DNA from: Parelaphostrongylus tenuis
Taxonomy: Eukaryota; Nematoda; Chromadorea; Rhabditida; Metastrongylidae
Assembly: GCA_019055375.1 (NCBI GenBank)
Contig: JAHQIW010004519.1
Coordinates: forward strand, 35,634-99,633
Length of the DNA: 64,000 nt
Direction: 5' to 3'
Each line of letters starts with the position of its first letter. The stretch's first letter is position 1. Shown here in pieces: positions 1 to 11,412 of this stretch. Below the pieces are notes generated by a model, which saw only the letters and a program-made list of their open reading frames with translations, searched no databases and was not told the origin of the DNA. A program made the position numbers and the translations under genes.

Positions 1-170
1 GATGTTATCGATAGCGATATCTTCCCAAGAGCCGACTAATGGCTTGAATACGTCTCAATTTACGGTAGTTCTAGGATTTCGTTGTTTGAATTGAGCGGCT
101 TTTTCTCCTTTCCACGAAAAACAGAACGTTGCACGAAGGAAGAGATGGTGCGACCTCGTGTAGAACTTAG
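1..170 (-). pseudogene. RTE-type non-LTR retrotransposon fragment (end of endonuclease domain)
   Basis: Read on the minus strand, this segment matches the stretch at about 3350-3480 of the larger RTE copy in this window: a histidine-rich end of the endonuclease domain (LLRATF-like), then a basic linker (GEKAAQFKQRNPRTT). It runs off the left edge of the window. It has stop codons and is a dead fragment. The larger copy lies on the + strand, so the two insertions have opposite orientation. The family assignment rests on similarity to that copy and on my knowledge of nematode RTE elements. Confidence 0.7.
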
Positions 171-379
171 GAGCAACAGCGACACTGGTCAAGCAAAGCC
201 CTCAGTTTACGAAGACGTGGTCTACGGCATGCAAAGGTTGGCGTATTCTCGTCTCTACCAAGCCAATGACATCGTACCTTATCCTTCTAGCTTGAAATAG
301 TAGATCTTCTACAGCGGATTCATGAGCAAGGGTTCATGCATTATAGGTACAGATAGTCATTTTAGTCCGTTTTGATCGT

Positions 380-860
380 GGCAGCCTAGTTTGGTCCTGA
401 GATTTTAGCAGCCTCTCAGTACTCGTCCTACCCGGCGCTGCCGTACCGAGGGTTCTTTCGGAGTCAGGGGAATGAGGCCCATATTTGTTAGTATTTTAGC
501 ATTTTGATAACCCAACGTATAGCATGCTAGGCTCCAAATGTGGGAGCCGGGTACTCACGAGTAGCTTGCCAGTCTCTCTTGGAGGAGTGGGAAGAGCTTA
601 TTTGTTGGAAGTGACTCCTACTCGCCTCCCATGTGCATCTCAGTCGCTTGACTGTAGGCTTTTGGCCGACTTAACTCGCAGAAATAGAGTTGTGTCAATT
701 CGGAGCTGCAGAAGCGAGGAGCTCATCGTTCGCCTAGAGTTCCCTTTCCACCACTTGGGGGTGTGCCACGAGCCCTCTCGACTAACCGGGCGGGATCCCT
801 CAAAGAGCGAGATCCGTGGTCCATGCAGATGTGATGCTTTATACGTAAATTTCTAAATTA
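380..860. other. GC-rich block without a recognised gene
   Basis: This stretch is clearly richer in G and C than its AT-rich flanks and has a 110-codon open frame at 524-856 with no domain I recognise. Its position between two RTE fragments fits untranslated leader sequence of such an element, but that is inference. The frame has a basic, low-complexity look and is unlikely to be a host gene. Confidence 0.25.
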
Positions 861-1139
861 CCCTTATTCTCAACCTATTAATCAATTGTCCTTATAACAA
901 ATACGATGTAATAAACTAATACTATATGAAGAATTCGTAGGTGTTAGTATCATTCAGTTTATAACAACCTCTCCCAGCAATATAGGCAAGTACTTCCGAA
1001 ACTCTTCCAAAAAATACAAATACTTCCAAATACTGTACAATTGCATCATAGAACATGAATTTTATAGCCAACAACAAACAACCATGACTGCTATTGTTGC
1101 CGTATTTTTTATTACAAATAGCCTTGTCGAAGTCGTACC

Positions 1140-1229
1140 ATGTACAAGAGCCCTTACCAGACAGAGCACATGATATGTTGGCTCAAATAATAATGAAGGG
1201 ATTTGTTGAAATTTGAGCGTTGTCTTAAG
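1140..1229 (+). repeat. Fragment of the 30-kb palindrome repeat (outer part)
   Basis: The order ACAAGAGCCCTTACCAGAC, then ATGTTGGCTCAAATAAT, then GAAATTTGAGCG is the same as in the right arm of the palindrome at 30536-30606. The ribozyme-bearing inner part is absent. The surroundings (870-2440) are AT-rich and show no gene. Confidence 0.7.
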
Positions 1230-2064
1230 ACATCATTCGAAATGAAGGATAATATTTGGAAACAATGAATTCCCATTTAGCCGTGTTAGAAGTGTATATG
1301 TATTAGCAAGCAGCCAAACCGTCATGGGGGCACACCCCCCCAGCCGCTCAATCGCGTCGCATATCGAAAGAGAAAGCAACGTGGTACCCAACTCTCAACT
1401 CGTTGAGAACAGAAAGAATGGAGTTTGATGCACCGATCGGCCCGCCGCTTGTTCAGACAATTGGCTTTGAGGCGCGTCACAATTGAAATAAGGGACTTTC
1501 ACTGGTAAATTGGAGATCTGAAGAGACATAGTCATTATTCAGTTATGAAATTTCAAGAAGCGCCTTCGGTAACGATGATTATAGTAAGACACGCCTACTT
1601 GTCTGAAAATTTCCTACGTCTTAATGAGAAACCACATCCTTGCAAATTATACGAATTTCCAGGTATTATTTGAGAAATTTTTTCCTTGTTATCTATGTCT
1701 TGTGGTTATTCGTTAGTTTGCTATTACGGATTTTGATACTTAGCTTGGTTCATAAATGAATCTTCGTAGCATATTCTACTGTAAGAAAGGAGCTGACGCT
1801 TCATAATTGGAGTGATGCTCAGCTTTTCTACAAATTCCTACTTTTTCATACGATCGCCAAAACGTGGGGTAGAGACGGATCTCCAACTCTTTTTATATTT
1901 TTTTTTTCCAAAAACGCTCTAAAAATGTAACATAAGTCGCCTGAACCAATTCCGCTCAGGGGGCGAACTCTCCCCCCATCTTCCTTATATACAACAACGT
2001 CGGTAAACATTTTAACGCGTCGATAAGTGTCAAAATTACCGAACAGGCAATGATGCGTGCTCTG

Positions 2065-2165
2065 TTGCTCTTGGCTGGTATAATAAAATATATCATACCT
2101 TTCGTTTAGAGTGTTTGTTTAGGCCACGCTCAAACTTTAATACGCCTTATGGTTAATTTGAGCGA
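2065..2165. repeat. Diverged fragment of the same palindrome-related repeat
   Basis: TTGCTCTTGGCTG, then GAGTGTTTGTTTAGGCCACG and CTCAAACTTTAATA recur in the same order at 17936-18030 (CGATTGCTCTTGGCTGAC, then GAGACAACGCTCAAAACTTC). It is a short, diverged piece and its orientation is uncertain. Confidence 0.45.
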
Positions 2166-2599
2166 TGCATGTGTTCTGTTATGAGCACGATATTCTCTTG
2201 AGAAAAATTAGACTATTGCTGGGTAGGTTTTTACAAACGTATTTTTAGTAGAACAATCAATAGTTGATTTCAAAAGTTCTCACTTTTTATCTCGAATTAT
2301 ATGGAACGCGGCTTTTCATGACGATTTGTACAAACTGCAGTCACATTCTGTGATATGTGCTCGTGTTCTCTTGCTTTTTTTACACTAGAGTCCTTTTGAG
2401 TATATTTACTGTTAAAGGATTTATAGAATAATCATTGGAGAAATGTATTATTTGCATGGCGAATGCACACGACTTCCAGAAATCTCCACCTTTTGATTGG
2501 AAAAATATGTCATGAGAAAACCATGCTTCTAGCCCTTGTTGAGTGTTTCTATCGCCTTCTTTATGAGAAACTACCTCGAAAACCCATTCTTCCTAATAT

Positions 2600-5450
2600 G
2601 CAACTCGAAAGACGAACATATACGGAGCTATTTTTAGTATGCATCCGGAATAAGCCTCGACATATCCACATTGATCAAATTCAAATTCCCTTCACCTTTG
2701 CTCACGAATCCGCTGTAGAAGATCTATTGATTCAAGCAAGAAGAATAAGATACGACGTCAGTGGCCTGGCCGAGACGAAAAGACACCATCCTTGCCACGC
2801 TGGCTATGATACCGGAGAAGAACTGTTCCTTGGAACATGCGATAGCAGAGATGTCAGCGGCGTTGGCGTCCTCGTCAAATCGAATTTAATCGTGAACATT
2901 GATTCGTTTGAACAACTTACAACCCGTATCGGACGATTACGGTTAAAACGATGTGGTTCTATGGCGGCTTTGATCATGTTCGTTGCTTACGCACCAACAT
3001 CAAGCTTTGACGAAGACAAAGTCGAAGCTTTTATATGGACCTCGAAAAATTCTTCAGAAAAGATCATTCATTCTTCAAGGTCATTGTCTGAGATTTTTAT
3101 GCAAAAACTGGACCTAGATAAAAGTTTGAAGAACGTCACATAGGGACTCACGGACTTGAAAAGAATGAACAGGGTGAGAGGCTATCTGAGTTTACCATGA
3201 CGACCCAAACCATCCATGGTAAATCACAATTCCAAGAGCCTCACTCTTAGCGATGGACGTAGGAGTCCTCCAATGGAGAGTACCATAACGAAATAGACCA
3301 CATCTTAGTAAATCGAAGGTTTTGCCTGACCGATGTCACTGTGATTCATAAGTTCTACACGGGATCACACCATCGCCTCCTCCGCGCAACGTTCCGTTTT
3401 TCGCAGAGAGGAGAGAAAGCCGCTAAATTTAAACAACGAAGTCCCAAAACTACCATAAATTGGGATGTATTCAAACATTAGTCGCCTCTTAGAAAGATAC
3501 CGCTCTCGACAACATCGACGGAGAATGCGACCGACTCGTTGCGCTATGAAATTCGAGGGTCTCGAAGTCACGAAGAGACGCTTGTCTCCTCAAACACTCG
3601 ACTGACACGTCAACATGGAATATCATGAGCTAAAGACAACCGAAACCTCACCTTCGCACTTCCGAAACGCTGCACGGAGGCGATAAAAGAAGATTCAGAG
3701 AAAGACGAGTAACAGTTATAGTAGAAGCTGCAGAAGCTGGGAAGAGCATTCGCAAAGCTAACCAAAGCTTCATTAATTATAATACTAAGACGACTGCGCT
3801 CCTACGCGCTATCGAGACATTCATAGCTTCCAGAAAACCAATAAAGAAATTTATTAACGCTCACTGCTCGGATCCCTCCAATAATCATGTCCTCTTACTG
3901 TCATATGAATTGAAAGAGAGGATGAAATTGTCGCTCCTTTGATTCTTCCTTTCGGAATCCGACATACCTTATCGTCTGAGAAAAATAGAACATCTGATTC
4001 AGAAAAGATAAGGTAGGAACTTCGAAACAGCCTCAGTTCTCATCGACATTGCCCCCGGCTCATCACTCGTTACCTGTCAGAGTGCAAGGTTCCCAGTCAA
4101 CACCACTCACTGTTGTTCGAAAAGGAAACTTTCACGATATAGGCAATTATCGCGTAATCTGCTTGCTGTCCGTCGTCTCTAAACTCTTCAATCGAGTCAT
4201 CTTGAACAAGGATTGACAGAACACTGGACGAAGGACAGCCATGCGTACAAGCAGAGTTCCGAAAAGGATATAGTCATAGACCACATCTAAACGATTACAG
4301 GACTCATTGAAGTTTCACGAGAATGTAAACAACCACTCTGTCTCACTTTCATCGATCTGAAGAAAGCCTTCGATTCAATGGAAACAAAAGCGGTCTTAAA
4401 GGATATGGATAGCCAGGGCATGCCCGACTCGGTACATCAGGATCCTTCGTCAGCTATATAGAAGTTTCACAAGGAAGGTATCGCCATTTTACAACAATAT
4501 TACCATCGACGCAAGAAGAGGGGTTCGAATAGGCGTCACAATCTCGCCAAAGTATTCACTGCCACCCTTAGCAGCGTCAAGTGAACACTAGAATGTAACG
4601 TTATGGGAGTGAAAATTGGCGGTCGACAATTGAACCATCTTCGATTTGCTGATGATATCGTTTTTACAAGAGCAAAGCGTCAGCCAAGCAAAACAAATGT
4701 TAACCAATTTCATAAACGCCAATAGAAAGATTGGCCTTTAGCTAAATCTATTGAAAACGATGTTTATGAGGAAGTACACGCTCGGCGAAACGAACATCTC
4801 CGAATGCTCCAGTTACGTCTATCTAGGTCGTGAAATCAACATGACGAACGACCTAGCTTCAGAGTTGAGCAGGAGAAAACGAGCGGCTTAGGGAACGTTT
4901 AAGAGTATCGAAGATGTAGTGAAGAGGACAAAGAACACCCGACTCCGTGCCCACCTTTTCGACTCGATGGTTATCCCTGTCCTAACGTATGCAGCAGGAA
5001 CGTGGTCGCCATGTAAGCAGGTTGAAAGATCACATGACGTTATTGCATGTGCAGTCGAATGGTCGAGGCTAGGAGTATCCCGTATCTCGCAAATGAGATA
5101 AAGGATCCGAAGTTGTGCCCTACGTCAACGATCGATGATCAAAGACGCCGTTCTACACGCCAGGATATCGAAAATAAGGTGGGCCGGACACGTGATGCGC
5201 TTCAACGACAAGCGATGGACGAGAGCCGTCACCGACTGGATTCCTCGGGACATCAAGCGCTCTACAGGAAGACCACCGACCGATGATTCGATTTCTTCAC
5301 TAAGACTATAGAAGAAAGATATGATACAGCGAATCCTTAGAGCGAGGAAGACTCACTGGGCTTTTCTTGCACGCGATAGGGAAAAATGGAAGTGTTGCTG
5401 GTGGGCACTCGAGTTGCTCGACGTCATCGAGAAGACAGGTGATATATAAA
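2600..5450 (+). pseudogene. RTE-type non-LTR retrotransposon, inactive copy
   Basis: The segment reads, with frameshifts and many stops, as an RTE-clade polyprotein. First comes an apurinic-type endonuclease: GLAETKRHHP near 2766 with the catalytic Glu, GVGVLV near 2860, FVAYAPTS near 2981, and NEIDHILVNRRFCLTD with GSHHRLLR near 3285-3385. Reverse transcriptase follows: GNYRVICLLSVVSKLFNRVI near 4145, FIDLKKAFDS near 4350, and the active-site FADDIVF near 4639. The C-terminal region has IEDVVKRTKNTRLRAHLFDS near 4905 and the RRSTR...KVGRTRDALQR segment. Such elements copy themselves by target-primed reverse transcription. The open frame at 2463-3143 is its longest intact piece. In-frame stops such as the TGA after the KVIV segment show it is dead. 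Confidence 0.9.
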
Positions 5451-5472
5451 GGTTAGATGACAAACATCTCGG

Positions 5473-5706
5473 CGTTGATCAATCGCTAAGGAATTTGTCC
5501 TCAATTTTTAACTTCGTTTGAGATGATTGAACGCATATCTGGCCTTTATCTGCTTGTCCTCCCAGACAAGTCTGAGACTGAGTCTGGTAACAATTTGTCG
5601 ACCTAGCAGGGACGGATGACTTGGTGCGCCATGGGGGCGAGATCGATCCATCGACTTTCTGTGCGACAAAAAGCACCACTAACCATTGCGCCACATGCGC
5701 TATTAG
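5473..5706 (-). repeat. tRNA-derived SINE, family B
   Basis: On the minus strand it starts with a tRNA-like head: a TGGCGCAATGG A box, a GTGGTTAGTGGTGCTTTT arm and a GGATCGATCTCGC B box. The family B body follows (GGCGCACCAAGTCATCC, CCAGACTCAGTCTCAG, AGGCCAGATATGCGTT) and ends towards the 3' end of the RTE copy. Family B recurs about ten times in this window, in both orientations. Confidence 0.75.
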
Positions 5707-5721
5707 GTGATGTATAATGTG

Positions 5722-5723
<2 letters not shown>

Positions 5724-5764
<41 letters not shown>

Positions 5765-5805
5765 TATATATGTATGCATATGTATAATATTTATATTTAT
5801 ATATA
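5724..5805. repeat. (TA)n microsatellite
   Basis: An uninterrupted TA run of about 34 bases is followed by imperfect TATATG/TATAT sequence. It sits directly next to the tRNA-like head of a family B SINE. Confidence 0.95.
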
Positions 5806-6084
5806 ATTCTAAGGTATGAGAAAAGTTTTGTTAACTTTTGCAGATATTCCAGCAGTAAAAAAGTACTACATAAACAAATGAAGTACTGGAAATTTCGCTG
5901 CTGATACCTGCTAGTCCTGATTTTGACTTTCTGTTGTTGAGGACCAGCAGCTCTGTTCCTACTGCCTTTTGAGAGTTTCGACTCCTTAAGGGTGGTGTAG
6001 AGTGCTGGTGGAGACTAAGCCCCCGCATCCTGTTGTATCCGGGCTAGATGTCCTCTTCCAAATTGCTTAGTGACCGTTTGCAGG

Positions 6085-6235
6085 ATAGTGCTGAGGTTGG
6101 AGATCGAACTAAGGCCTGGCCTGCCGCCCTGCTTCTCGTGGACCAAACCACTAATCACTGCGCCACCCCAACCACTCCTCGGCCCTCGCTCCGTCACACA
6201 TGTGTAATCTCCCGACCCCCTCAAGTCCAACGGAA
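6085..6235 (-). repeat. tRNA-like element, divergent member near family B
   Basis: On the minus strand there is GGGGTGGCGCAGTGATTAGT (A-box-like) and, about 60 bases further on, TAGTTCGATCTCC (B-box-like). The insert between them is longer than in a normal tRNA and shows no obvious cloverleaf, so this is a degenerate SINE head rather than a tRNA gene. The rest of 5810-7130 shows no gene, only C-rich low-complexity sequence (CCGTAGCCCCTTT appears twice near 6530-6560) and a G run near 6769. Confidence 0.5.
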
Positions 6236-7137
6236 ACGGAATATTGTGTAATAATGCGTGAAAGTATTACGGTATTCACAAAAGAATACGGAAATTTGCA
6301 CTTATTTTTCAGCTGTTTATAGATTTATTGGACGATTGGTTGTCGTTCGTCTGTTTTTACAAGAGTCAGCCAGATGCAGTCAGTTTGGTGATGTCGTCAC
6401 TCGCAGTGCCATTCGTCGATTCCTCCAGAATCGTGGCGAGCCCCTATTCGCAACGCCAACGATGTGGTGCTGAGCGATTTGAGTTCCACTGACCCCTTTG
6501 GCGACCCAGTCCTCCATCCGTACCTCATCCCGTAGCCCCTTTCGCTGACCCTCCCGTAGCCCCTTTTGCGTAGCCCCCTCCCATATCCACTCCCTTAACG
6601 CCTCCTGTGGCCGCCAAGTGCTCTCCAACCAAACCACTCGTCATCCGAGTCGACTATGGCGAATCTTTTCTGTTCGATGAGAATCGATCAATCTCGTATT
6701 CTCTCTAGGTGTTTCTCAATCGCCCATAGCCAATGGTGTTTTGCACCGCTCCGTGGACGGCGGAACGGGGGGGGGGGAGCCTTGCTTTTACGAACGGCGA
6801 TATCCTCGGATTGTGACGTCACGGGGTGGAGTACACTTTTCTCGACTTGCCTGAGGTCTCGCCATTGGGGCTGAGTGTGTCGTCTATTGATCGCTTTATC
6901 ATTGCTCTGGGAATAACGGCGGATAGCCGTCGACATGTGTCGTTTGGCCCTTGAAATGTCCATTTCTCCTCGTTGTCTTTGAGTTAATTTTATTTGTAAT
7001 TTATCTTTTTTTTTGTTACACATTTACATATTATCGTGACGTCATCGATAAGTCATTACTAATATTTACTCTTTGAAGAATTCGCTTTTAATGGTCGTTT
7101 TTCACTCATTACTGGCGTGATATTCAACTTTTCCGAT

Positions 7138-7350
7138 CCCATATAGAGTGATATGCAAAAGTTCTGCGTCAGGCTGGACTCGAACCTAAATCTGACTCTA
7201 TTCGGGAATGTGATGAATCGGGAAGAGTGACGGCAAAACGAAACGTCAGTAGCGCAACAGATTAGAGCGTGCTACCGGATAGATTGAGATGCGGGCTCAA
7301 GTCCTAGCCGACGCAGAAGTCTTGCACATCACTCTACATCAGTGAATCTA
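7138..7350. repeat. Head-to-head pair of tRNA-like family A elements
   Basis: The left half (about 7138-7213) is a minus-strand family A element: TAGAGTGATATGCAAAAG at its outer end, then GACTCGAACC, the reverse complement of a B box. The right half (about 7237-7350) is a plus-strand copy with AGTAGCGCAACAG, GATTAGAGCGTGCTACCGG, GGGCTCAAGTCC and the outer end TTGCACATCACTCTACATCA. The outer ends are inverted copies of each other. This is the same architecture as 51778-52133. Confidence 0.75.
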
Positions 7351-7738
7351 TATCTATAACATCATAGCATTGCCAAAAGCGGTCGGACAAAAAAGGTGTT
7401 TTTGCTTTCCGTTTACCCATGAAATGCCTGTCAAAGTTGCTATAACTTTTCCTATTTGTCATCCAAAGGCGGAAGATCGATCCCCTTTCGGGACGTGTCT
7501 TTGTTAGTGTAAAACTGACCTTCTCATCAATCAAATCTGAAGTGCTGTCTATCTTTCCAGGCTCGGATGTTCTCTAATCGGCTCGCCTTCGTGACCCTAA
7601 GGGTGTCCAACTTCGGAGCAATCTCCCTCAGAGTGTTCGACAATCGCCAGGTATGCCTTGACCTACCTTTTCACTTCAATTTCGGCCCTAGAGTTTGAAG
7701 AAATAGACAGCGCTGAGTTCTTTTCGTATTGGCGATCC

Positions 7739-8032
7739 GTGAGCACGTGTGGTTTAGTTGTTAGAAGTGCTCTGCGACGCATACGTGGTCCATGGTTCGA
7801 TCCAGCATCATGGCTCACCAAGCTTTTGATTGTCCCTGGGTTTCGGTGTATTGGTACCATACCTGTCTGAGAGGATAATAGCACTGGTTTAGTGCATCGA
7901 TAGGCCACTGTCAGTCATTAGAAAAGCCATATAGCATTTGCTCATCTCAAACTATGCTACGAGTGGGGACAGATGCATGGCTTATCTCTTAGTATCATTG
8001 GTCGGCGCCGAGAGCTTCATCCTTTCTTGCTT
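7739..8032 (+). repeat. tRNA-derived SINE, family B
   Basis: The tRNA-like head has GTTAGAAGTGCTCTGCGAC and the B box ATGGTTCGATCC. The body has ATGGCTCACCAAGC, TTGGTACCATACCTGTCTGA, GAGGATAATAGCAC and CATCGATAGGCCAC, ending in GCCGAGAGCTTCATCCTT. The stretch 7350-7738 has no gene; only the family A trailing sequence AACATCATAGCATTGCC is recognisable. Confidence 0.75.
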
Positions 8033-8261
8033 AAGTTTCATCATTTTGATTTCTGGTCTATAGTTCTTGGCTTTCAATATAAAGAGGAATCCCGATTTTT
8101 TCAGTTATTTTAGGCAGAGGAGGGACAACGCAGCGAAAACCCTCGATGGAACCACTCTTGGAACAGCCGGCCATTCGCATGAGCGCGATTTCTCAGCATG
8201 TGAGAATTTCTGTGTCCTGATGTTCTTTCACTTCAGTCTAGTCTAGAGAGTCCTTTATTTT

Positions 8262-8560
8262 TTTTTACTGCTTTTTGGCAGTGATTTAGTGTTACAAACG
8301 TGCACTTAAGAATGCTGAGTGCCTTGCAAAACAATCGACTCAGACGGAACCTGAACCCGCATTTTGCCCATGCCGGCTGCGGGCACTACCAGAACACCAC
8401 AGAGGCCATCCTTTCATAGTAGAAAAGCGATAGCGTCACTAGTGTAGTGGTAGAAGACGCCGCTGGTATGGGCGAAAAGCATGTTCAATTCTCTCCTGAT
8501 GTTGAATGATTTGCAAATCACTCAGCCTTCGTAGATCTTGTCAGTGTTGTTCGTGTTGTT
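8262..8560. repeat. Head-to-head pair of tRNA-like family C elements
   Basis: A terminal hairpin (ACTGCTTTTTGGCAGT, 8267-8282) is followed by a minus-strand tRNA-like copy (about 8340-8408, with AACCTGAACCCGCA as the reverse B box). A plus-strand copy lies at about 8435-8505 (AGTGTAGTGGTAGAAGACGCC, then TGTTCAATTCTCTCC). The plus copy resembles a tRNA-Gly-type head but its B box is decayed. Confidence 0.6.
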
Positions 8561-8762
8561 TTTTTTCAGACTATTTTTCTTAGGGATCACAAGACACCCA
8601 CGTACTTGGTGCATTGCTTCAATGACTTCTGGACGCCAAAAATCTTGGTTTTCGGTGAGCTTTTCATATGTGGTTTTCTATTGAGAGAGCCTTTTTTTAT
8701 TCCACAGGTTGGATGAAGCGGTTTCAATGGGTTTATCAAATAAGTAGAGGACTACTTGTTGA

Positions 8763-9035
8763 AGAGAGCTTGTAGCGCAATCGTTAGAGGTGCTGTGTAT
8801 TACAAATTATCGATCAGTGAATGGACGATGATTCGATTCCGCGCTCGAGGCTCACCTTGTCTTCCATTTCTCCGCGATCCTTGAAATGCTACGAGACCTT
8901 ACTAGGAGGATAGTAACGCTGACTTGATGCATCGATAGGCCACCACGAATCATTGAAAGAGCTGGATTTGCTTTAAATCAATCTAAACGATGCTACGAGT
9001 GGAGAAGAATGCATGGGCGCATTTCGGTGCTTTCC
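8763..9035 (+). repeat. tRNA-derived SINE, family B
   Basis: The head reads AGAGCTTGTAGCGCAATCGTTAG with the B box TGATTCGATTCC. The body shows GAGGCTCACC, AGGAGGATAGTAACGCTGAC and CATCGATAGGCCACCACGA. It aligns well with the copy at 7739. Confidence 0.7.
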
Positions 9036-9123
9036 CATTCTCCTCACCTGTGTATGCCTGTTGGGAAAAACGCGCTTTTGGTTTTTTTTTTCGGAAGTTT
9101 CAGTAGTTATGTAAGTCCAACTG

Positions 9124-9300
9124 TTCTTCTGTTTTTACTGCTTCTTCGCAGTGTTATGATATTGCAAGTATACTAGGTCTTGAAGAATGAGTAGTGGATA
9201 AGTGGTGGTCTTGGTGGTATAATGATAGCACAGGCCCCGCGATATGGGTGAAACGCGTGTCCAACTCCCGCCTGAGATCGAATGCTTGCGTACCACTCTA
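9124..9300 (+). repeat. tRNA-like element, family C, with terminal hairpin
   Basis: The hairpin ACTGCTTCTTCGCAGT at 9137-9152 is followed by GTTATGATATTGCAAG. A tRNA-Gly-like body follows from about 9214 (GGTGGTATAATGATAGCACA, then TGTCCAACTCCCGCC and GAGATCGAATGC). It appears single rather than paired. Confidence 0.6.
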
Positions 9301-9329
9301 TTCTCTCAGATTTCAATAGTTAATCGATA

Positions 9330-9930
9330 GCTTGAATCTCGAAAATTCTAATGGTGTGCTTTGATTTTAAAACGACCTTTTCACTACGTTGTGAAAATGA
9401 AAATGGAATTTTATTTAATGCACTCATTCATTTTTTGTTGGACAGAGCTTCTATTAGAGATTTTTGGTAATTATTTGCTAGAAAGGATCTTGACGATTCC
9501 AACAGTTTACTTGGTTTTTGAAAGGGACTTTTTACTGCACTGTAGCTATCAAAGGAAGGTTAGGTTTCGCACTCGACGCCCATTTCTTGTCGGCTATGCT
9601 ATGTAAAGGTCTAGTAGCGCGATGGTTCAATGCTAGTGTCGCGAAATCTCATCCACATAACGGGATAAAGAATGCACGCCGAATGTGGAACCCAATTTTA
9701 TTTTCACTGTTACAACGCAGCAAGCGATTTTTTTTGAAAAATCACGTGCACCATCAAAATCGACGAGATTGAAGCTGTCGAATGATTACTGGAAGCTTGG
9801 AGAGAAAGATCTGTCCAGCGAAAAATGCCTGAGTGTGAAACGTAGTTTTATTTTCACTATCACAACCTAGTAGGAAGGCTATTTCGACAGTGAATTACAC
9901 CATTGAACTTCTCGAGATATAGGATATCGA
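9330..9930. repeat. Repeat family R, about two and a half diverged units
   Basis: TTTTATTTTCACTGTTACAAC near 9697 recurs as TTTTATTTTCACTATCACAAC near 9848, about 150 bases later. Between them is the module CGACGAGATTGAAGCTGTC, then GAATGATTACTGGAAG and CAGCGAAAAATGCCTGAGTG. The same module order is found at many places in this window. No coding function is evident; short open frames here are by-products. Confidence 0.6.
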
Positions 9931-10138
9931 AAAAATACTAAAGCTTTAGGAAAAAGCAAGAAAAGTAGACGCGTTTTTCTCAGAGGGCTGAAGCAGGGTG
10001 AAATATTGGAAATGATCTTTCATTTGTAAGAGATTGATCAAAGCCGAGGGATTCGTCCTTTATAGTGCTGACTTTGAGATGAGGAATGTAATACATTTTT
10101 ACCCTAAATCGTGATTATTTACCCGTTTTAGGTAGTGA

Positions 10139-10445
10139 AAGAGAGCATGTGGCGCAGTGGTTAGAGGTGCTCTGCGTCGCACACGAGGTCAGTGGTTCGA
10201 TCTCGCGCTCATGGCTCACCAAGCCATCCATCCCTCCGGGGTCGGCAAATTGGTACCAGGCATGTTTCAGACTTGTTTGGGAGGATAGGCAGCACTGACT
10301 CAATTCAGCGGGAGGCCTCCGCGAGTCAATGTAAAGGCCAGATATGCATTCAATCACCTCAGACGAAGTCAAAAATTGAAATCGAATGCATAGCGCATCC
10401 CTCAGGGGTTGGTCAACGCCGATAGCTTTATCCTTTATCTTTTTA
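10139..10445 (+). repeat. tRNA-derived SINE, family B, best-preserved copy
   Basis: The head carries a clean A box (ATGTGGCGCAGTGGTTAGAG) and B box (GTGGTTCGATCTCG) about 40 bases apart. The body has ATGGCTCACCAAGCCATCC, TTGGGAGGATAGGCAGCAC, AAAGGCCAGATATGCATTC and CACCTCAGACGAAG. The tail has TCCCTCAGGGGTTGGTCAAC and GCTTTATCCTTTATC. The spacing is compatible with internal Pol III initiation. Confidence 0.85.
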
Positions 10446-10534
10446 GGTAGTGATGTTAGAATATTTAGTAGTCTTCGCTATCTTTATCGCTTTAATTGAC
10501 ACGTCACACAATTTTTTTTTACTACGCAGGCCTT

Positions 10535-10745
10535 AGTACTTTTAGCATTAGATTCGTCTTCTCGATTGGTTGTTGAATGAGGATTTTGCCTTCTTCACGG
10601 GCGTCGTAAGTGCTGATCGAGCACGTCTTGTAATTCCGAGGATAACCAAGCTGCAGCGTTCCACATCCGTTCGTTATTGACTGCCGAAGAGTGTCGCGAC
10701 AGTAGGGCTCATTCTCGCGTCGAGCCGTGCTGATCATTGCTACAA
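10535..10745 (-). repeat. Family D repeat
   Basis: Read on the plus strand, the hallmarks are TTAGTACTTTTAGCATT, GATTCGTCTTCTCG, GTGCTGATCGAGCACGTC, AATTCCGAGGATAACCAAG and GCAGCGTTCCACA. The same order is seen at 25700-25850, 33670-33870, 42885-43075 and 59660-59760. No protein frame is conserved, so this looks like a non-coding interspersed element. Confidence 0.6.
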
Positions 10746-11224
10746 ATTCGACTGCAGCTCTTATAGTTTTTTACTTCTCAAAATCTTAGTTACATGCTGC
10801 AACGTTCTTTTCGAGCAGAGAAATTGTAATCAGCTTCGTAATCGAGCTTGAGCGGTCGTCGCTGCCTGTGGAGACGTCATCCAGTTAGAGTAATCTTCGT
10901 CACTGCGATGTCGAAACTTAGCCAAAATCGTTTTTTTTTTCGGGAATTGAAAGCTCATTTATTTGATTTATCTGTTGTGAGTTATTCTGATGTTAGTATT
11001 TCACTCTACAATTTTTGTATACACCATGTTCTTAGCGTTCTACGGGCAATTTTTCCTCGCATGGTACCTTATTTGAAGTATTCATTTTTCTGATTTTATA
11101 CTCGTATACGAACCGCCATCACGTGATTGGTAGCTTGCCATTTATCTGTTGGTGAATATTGTTTTGATATTTTATTTCTCTTCATATTCCACTGTTTTTT
11201 CAGACCTCGCCAAATAGTCTGAAA
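10746..11224. other. Stretch without a recognised gene
   Basis: AT-rich sequence with one 81-codon open frame (10848-11093) of no recognisable domain. I see no promoter, RNA gene or repeat here. Confidence 0.5.
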
Positions 11225-11412
11225 ATGTATTTTTTATACTAAATAAGAGTGCTGTGCGAAACCAGCGTCGGTAGTGCAACGGTCAGCACACGCTCCCAAA
11301 AAGAGTGAGATCCGGGTTCGAATCCTGGCTGGCGCAAACGTTTTTGCACTGCACTCCACAACTCGGGTATACTATAACATCATACCACTGCAAGTGGCAG
11401 TCAAAATAGAAA
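11225..11412 (+). repeat. tRNA-like element, family A, with perfect B box
   Basis: It begins AGAGTGCTGTGCGAAACC and has CGGTAGTGCAACGGTCAGC (A-box-like) and CGGGTTCGAATCCTGG, which contains a perfect GGTTCGAATCC B box. After GGCGCAAACGTTTTTGCACTG it runs through TATAACATCATACCACTG into a small hairpin (ACTGC...GCAGT, 11387-11401). That trailing hairpin is shared with family C, which links the two families. Confidence 0.75.

Noticed and set aside
524..856. 110-codon gene in the GC-rich block
   Set aside because: Composition reflects GC-rich repeat-like DNA; no motif or upstream signal.
10139..10210. tRNA gene at the head of a family B element
   Set aside because: Clean Pol III boxes, but it continues into a conserved 300-bp SINE body found about ten times, and no cloverleaf forms.
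11259..11336. Functional tRNA gene (perfect B box)
   Set aside because: A and B boxes are present, but the acceptor and anticodon stems do not pair well, and the same sequence with the same trailing hairpin recurs as a repeat family.
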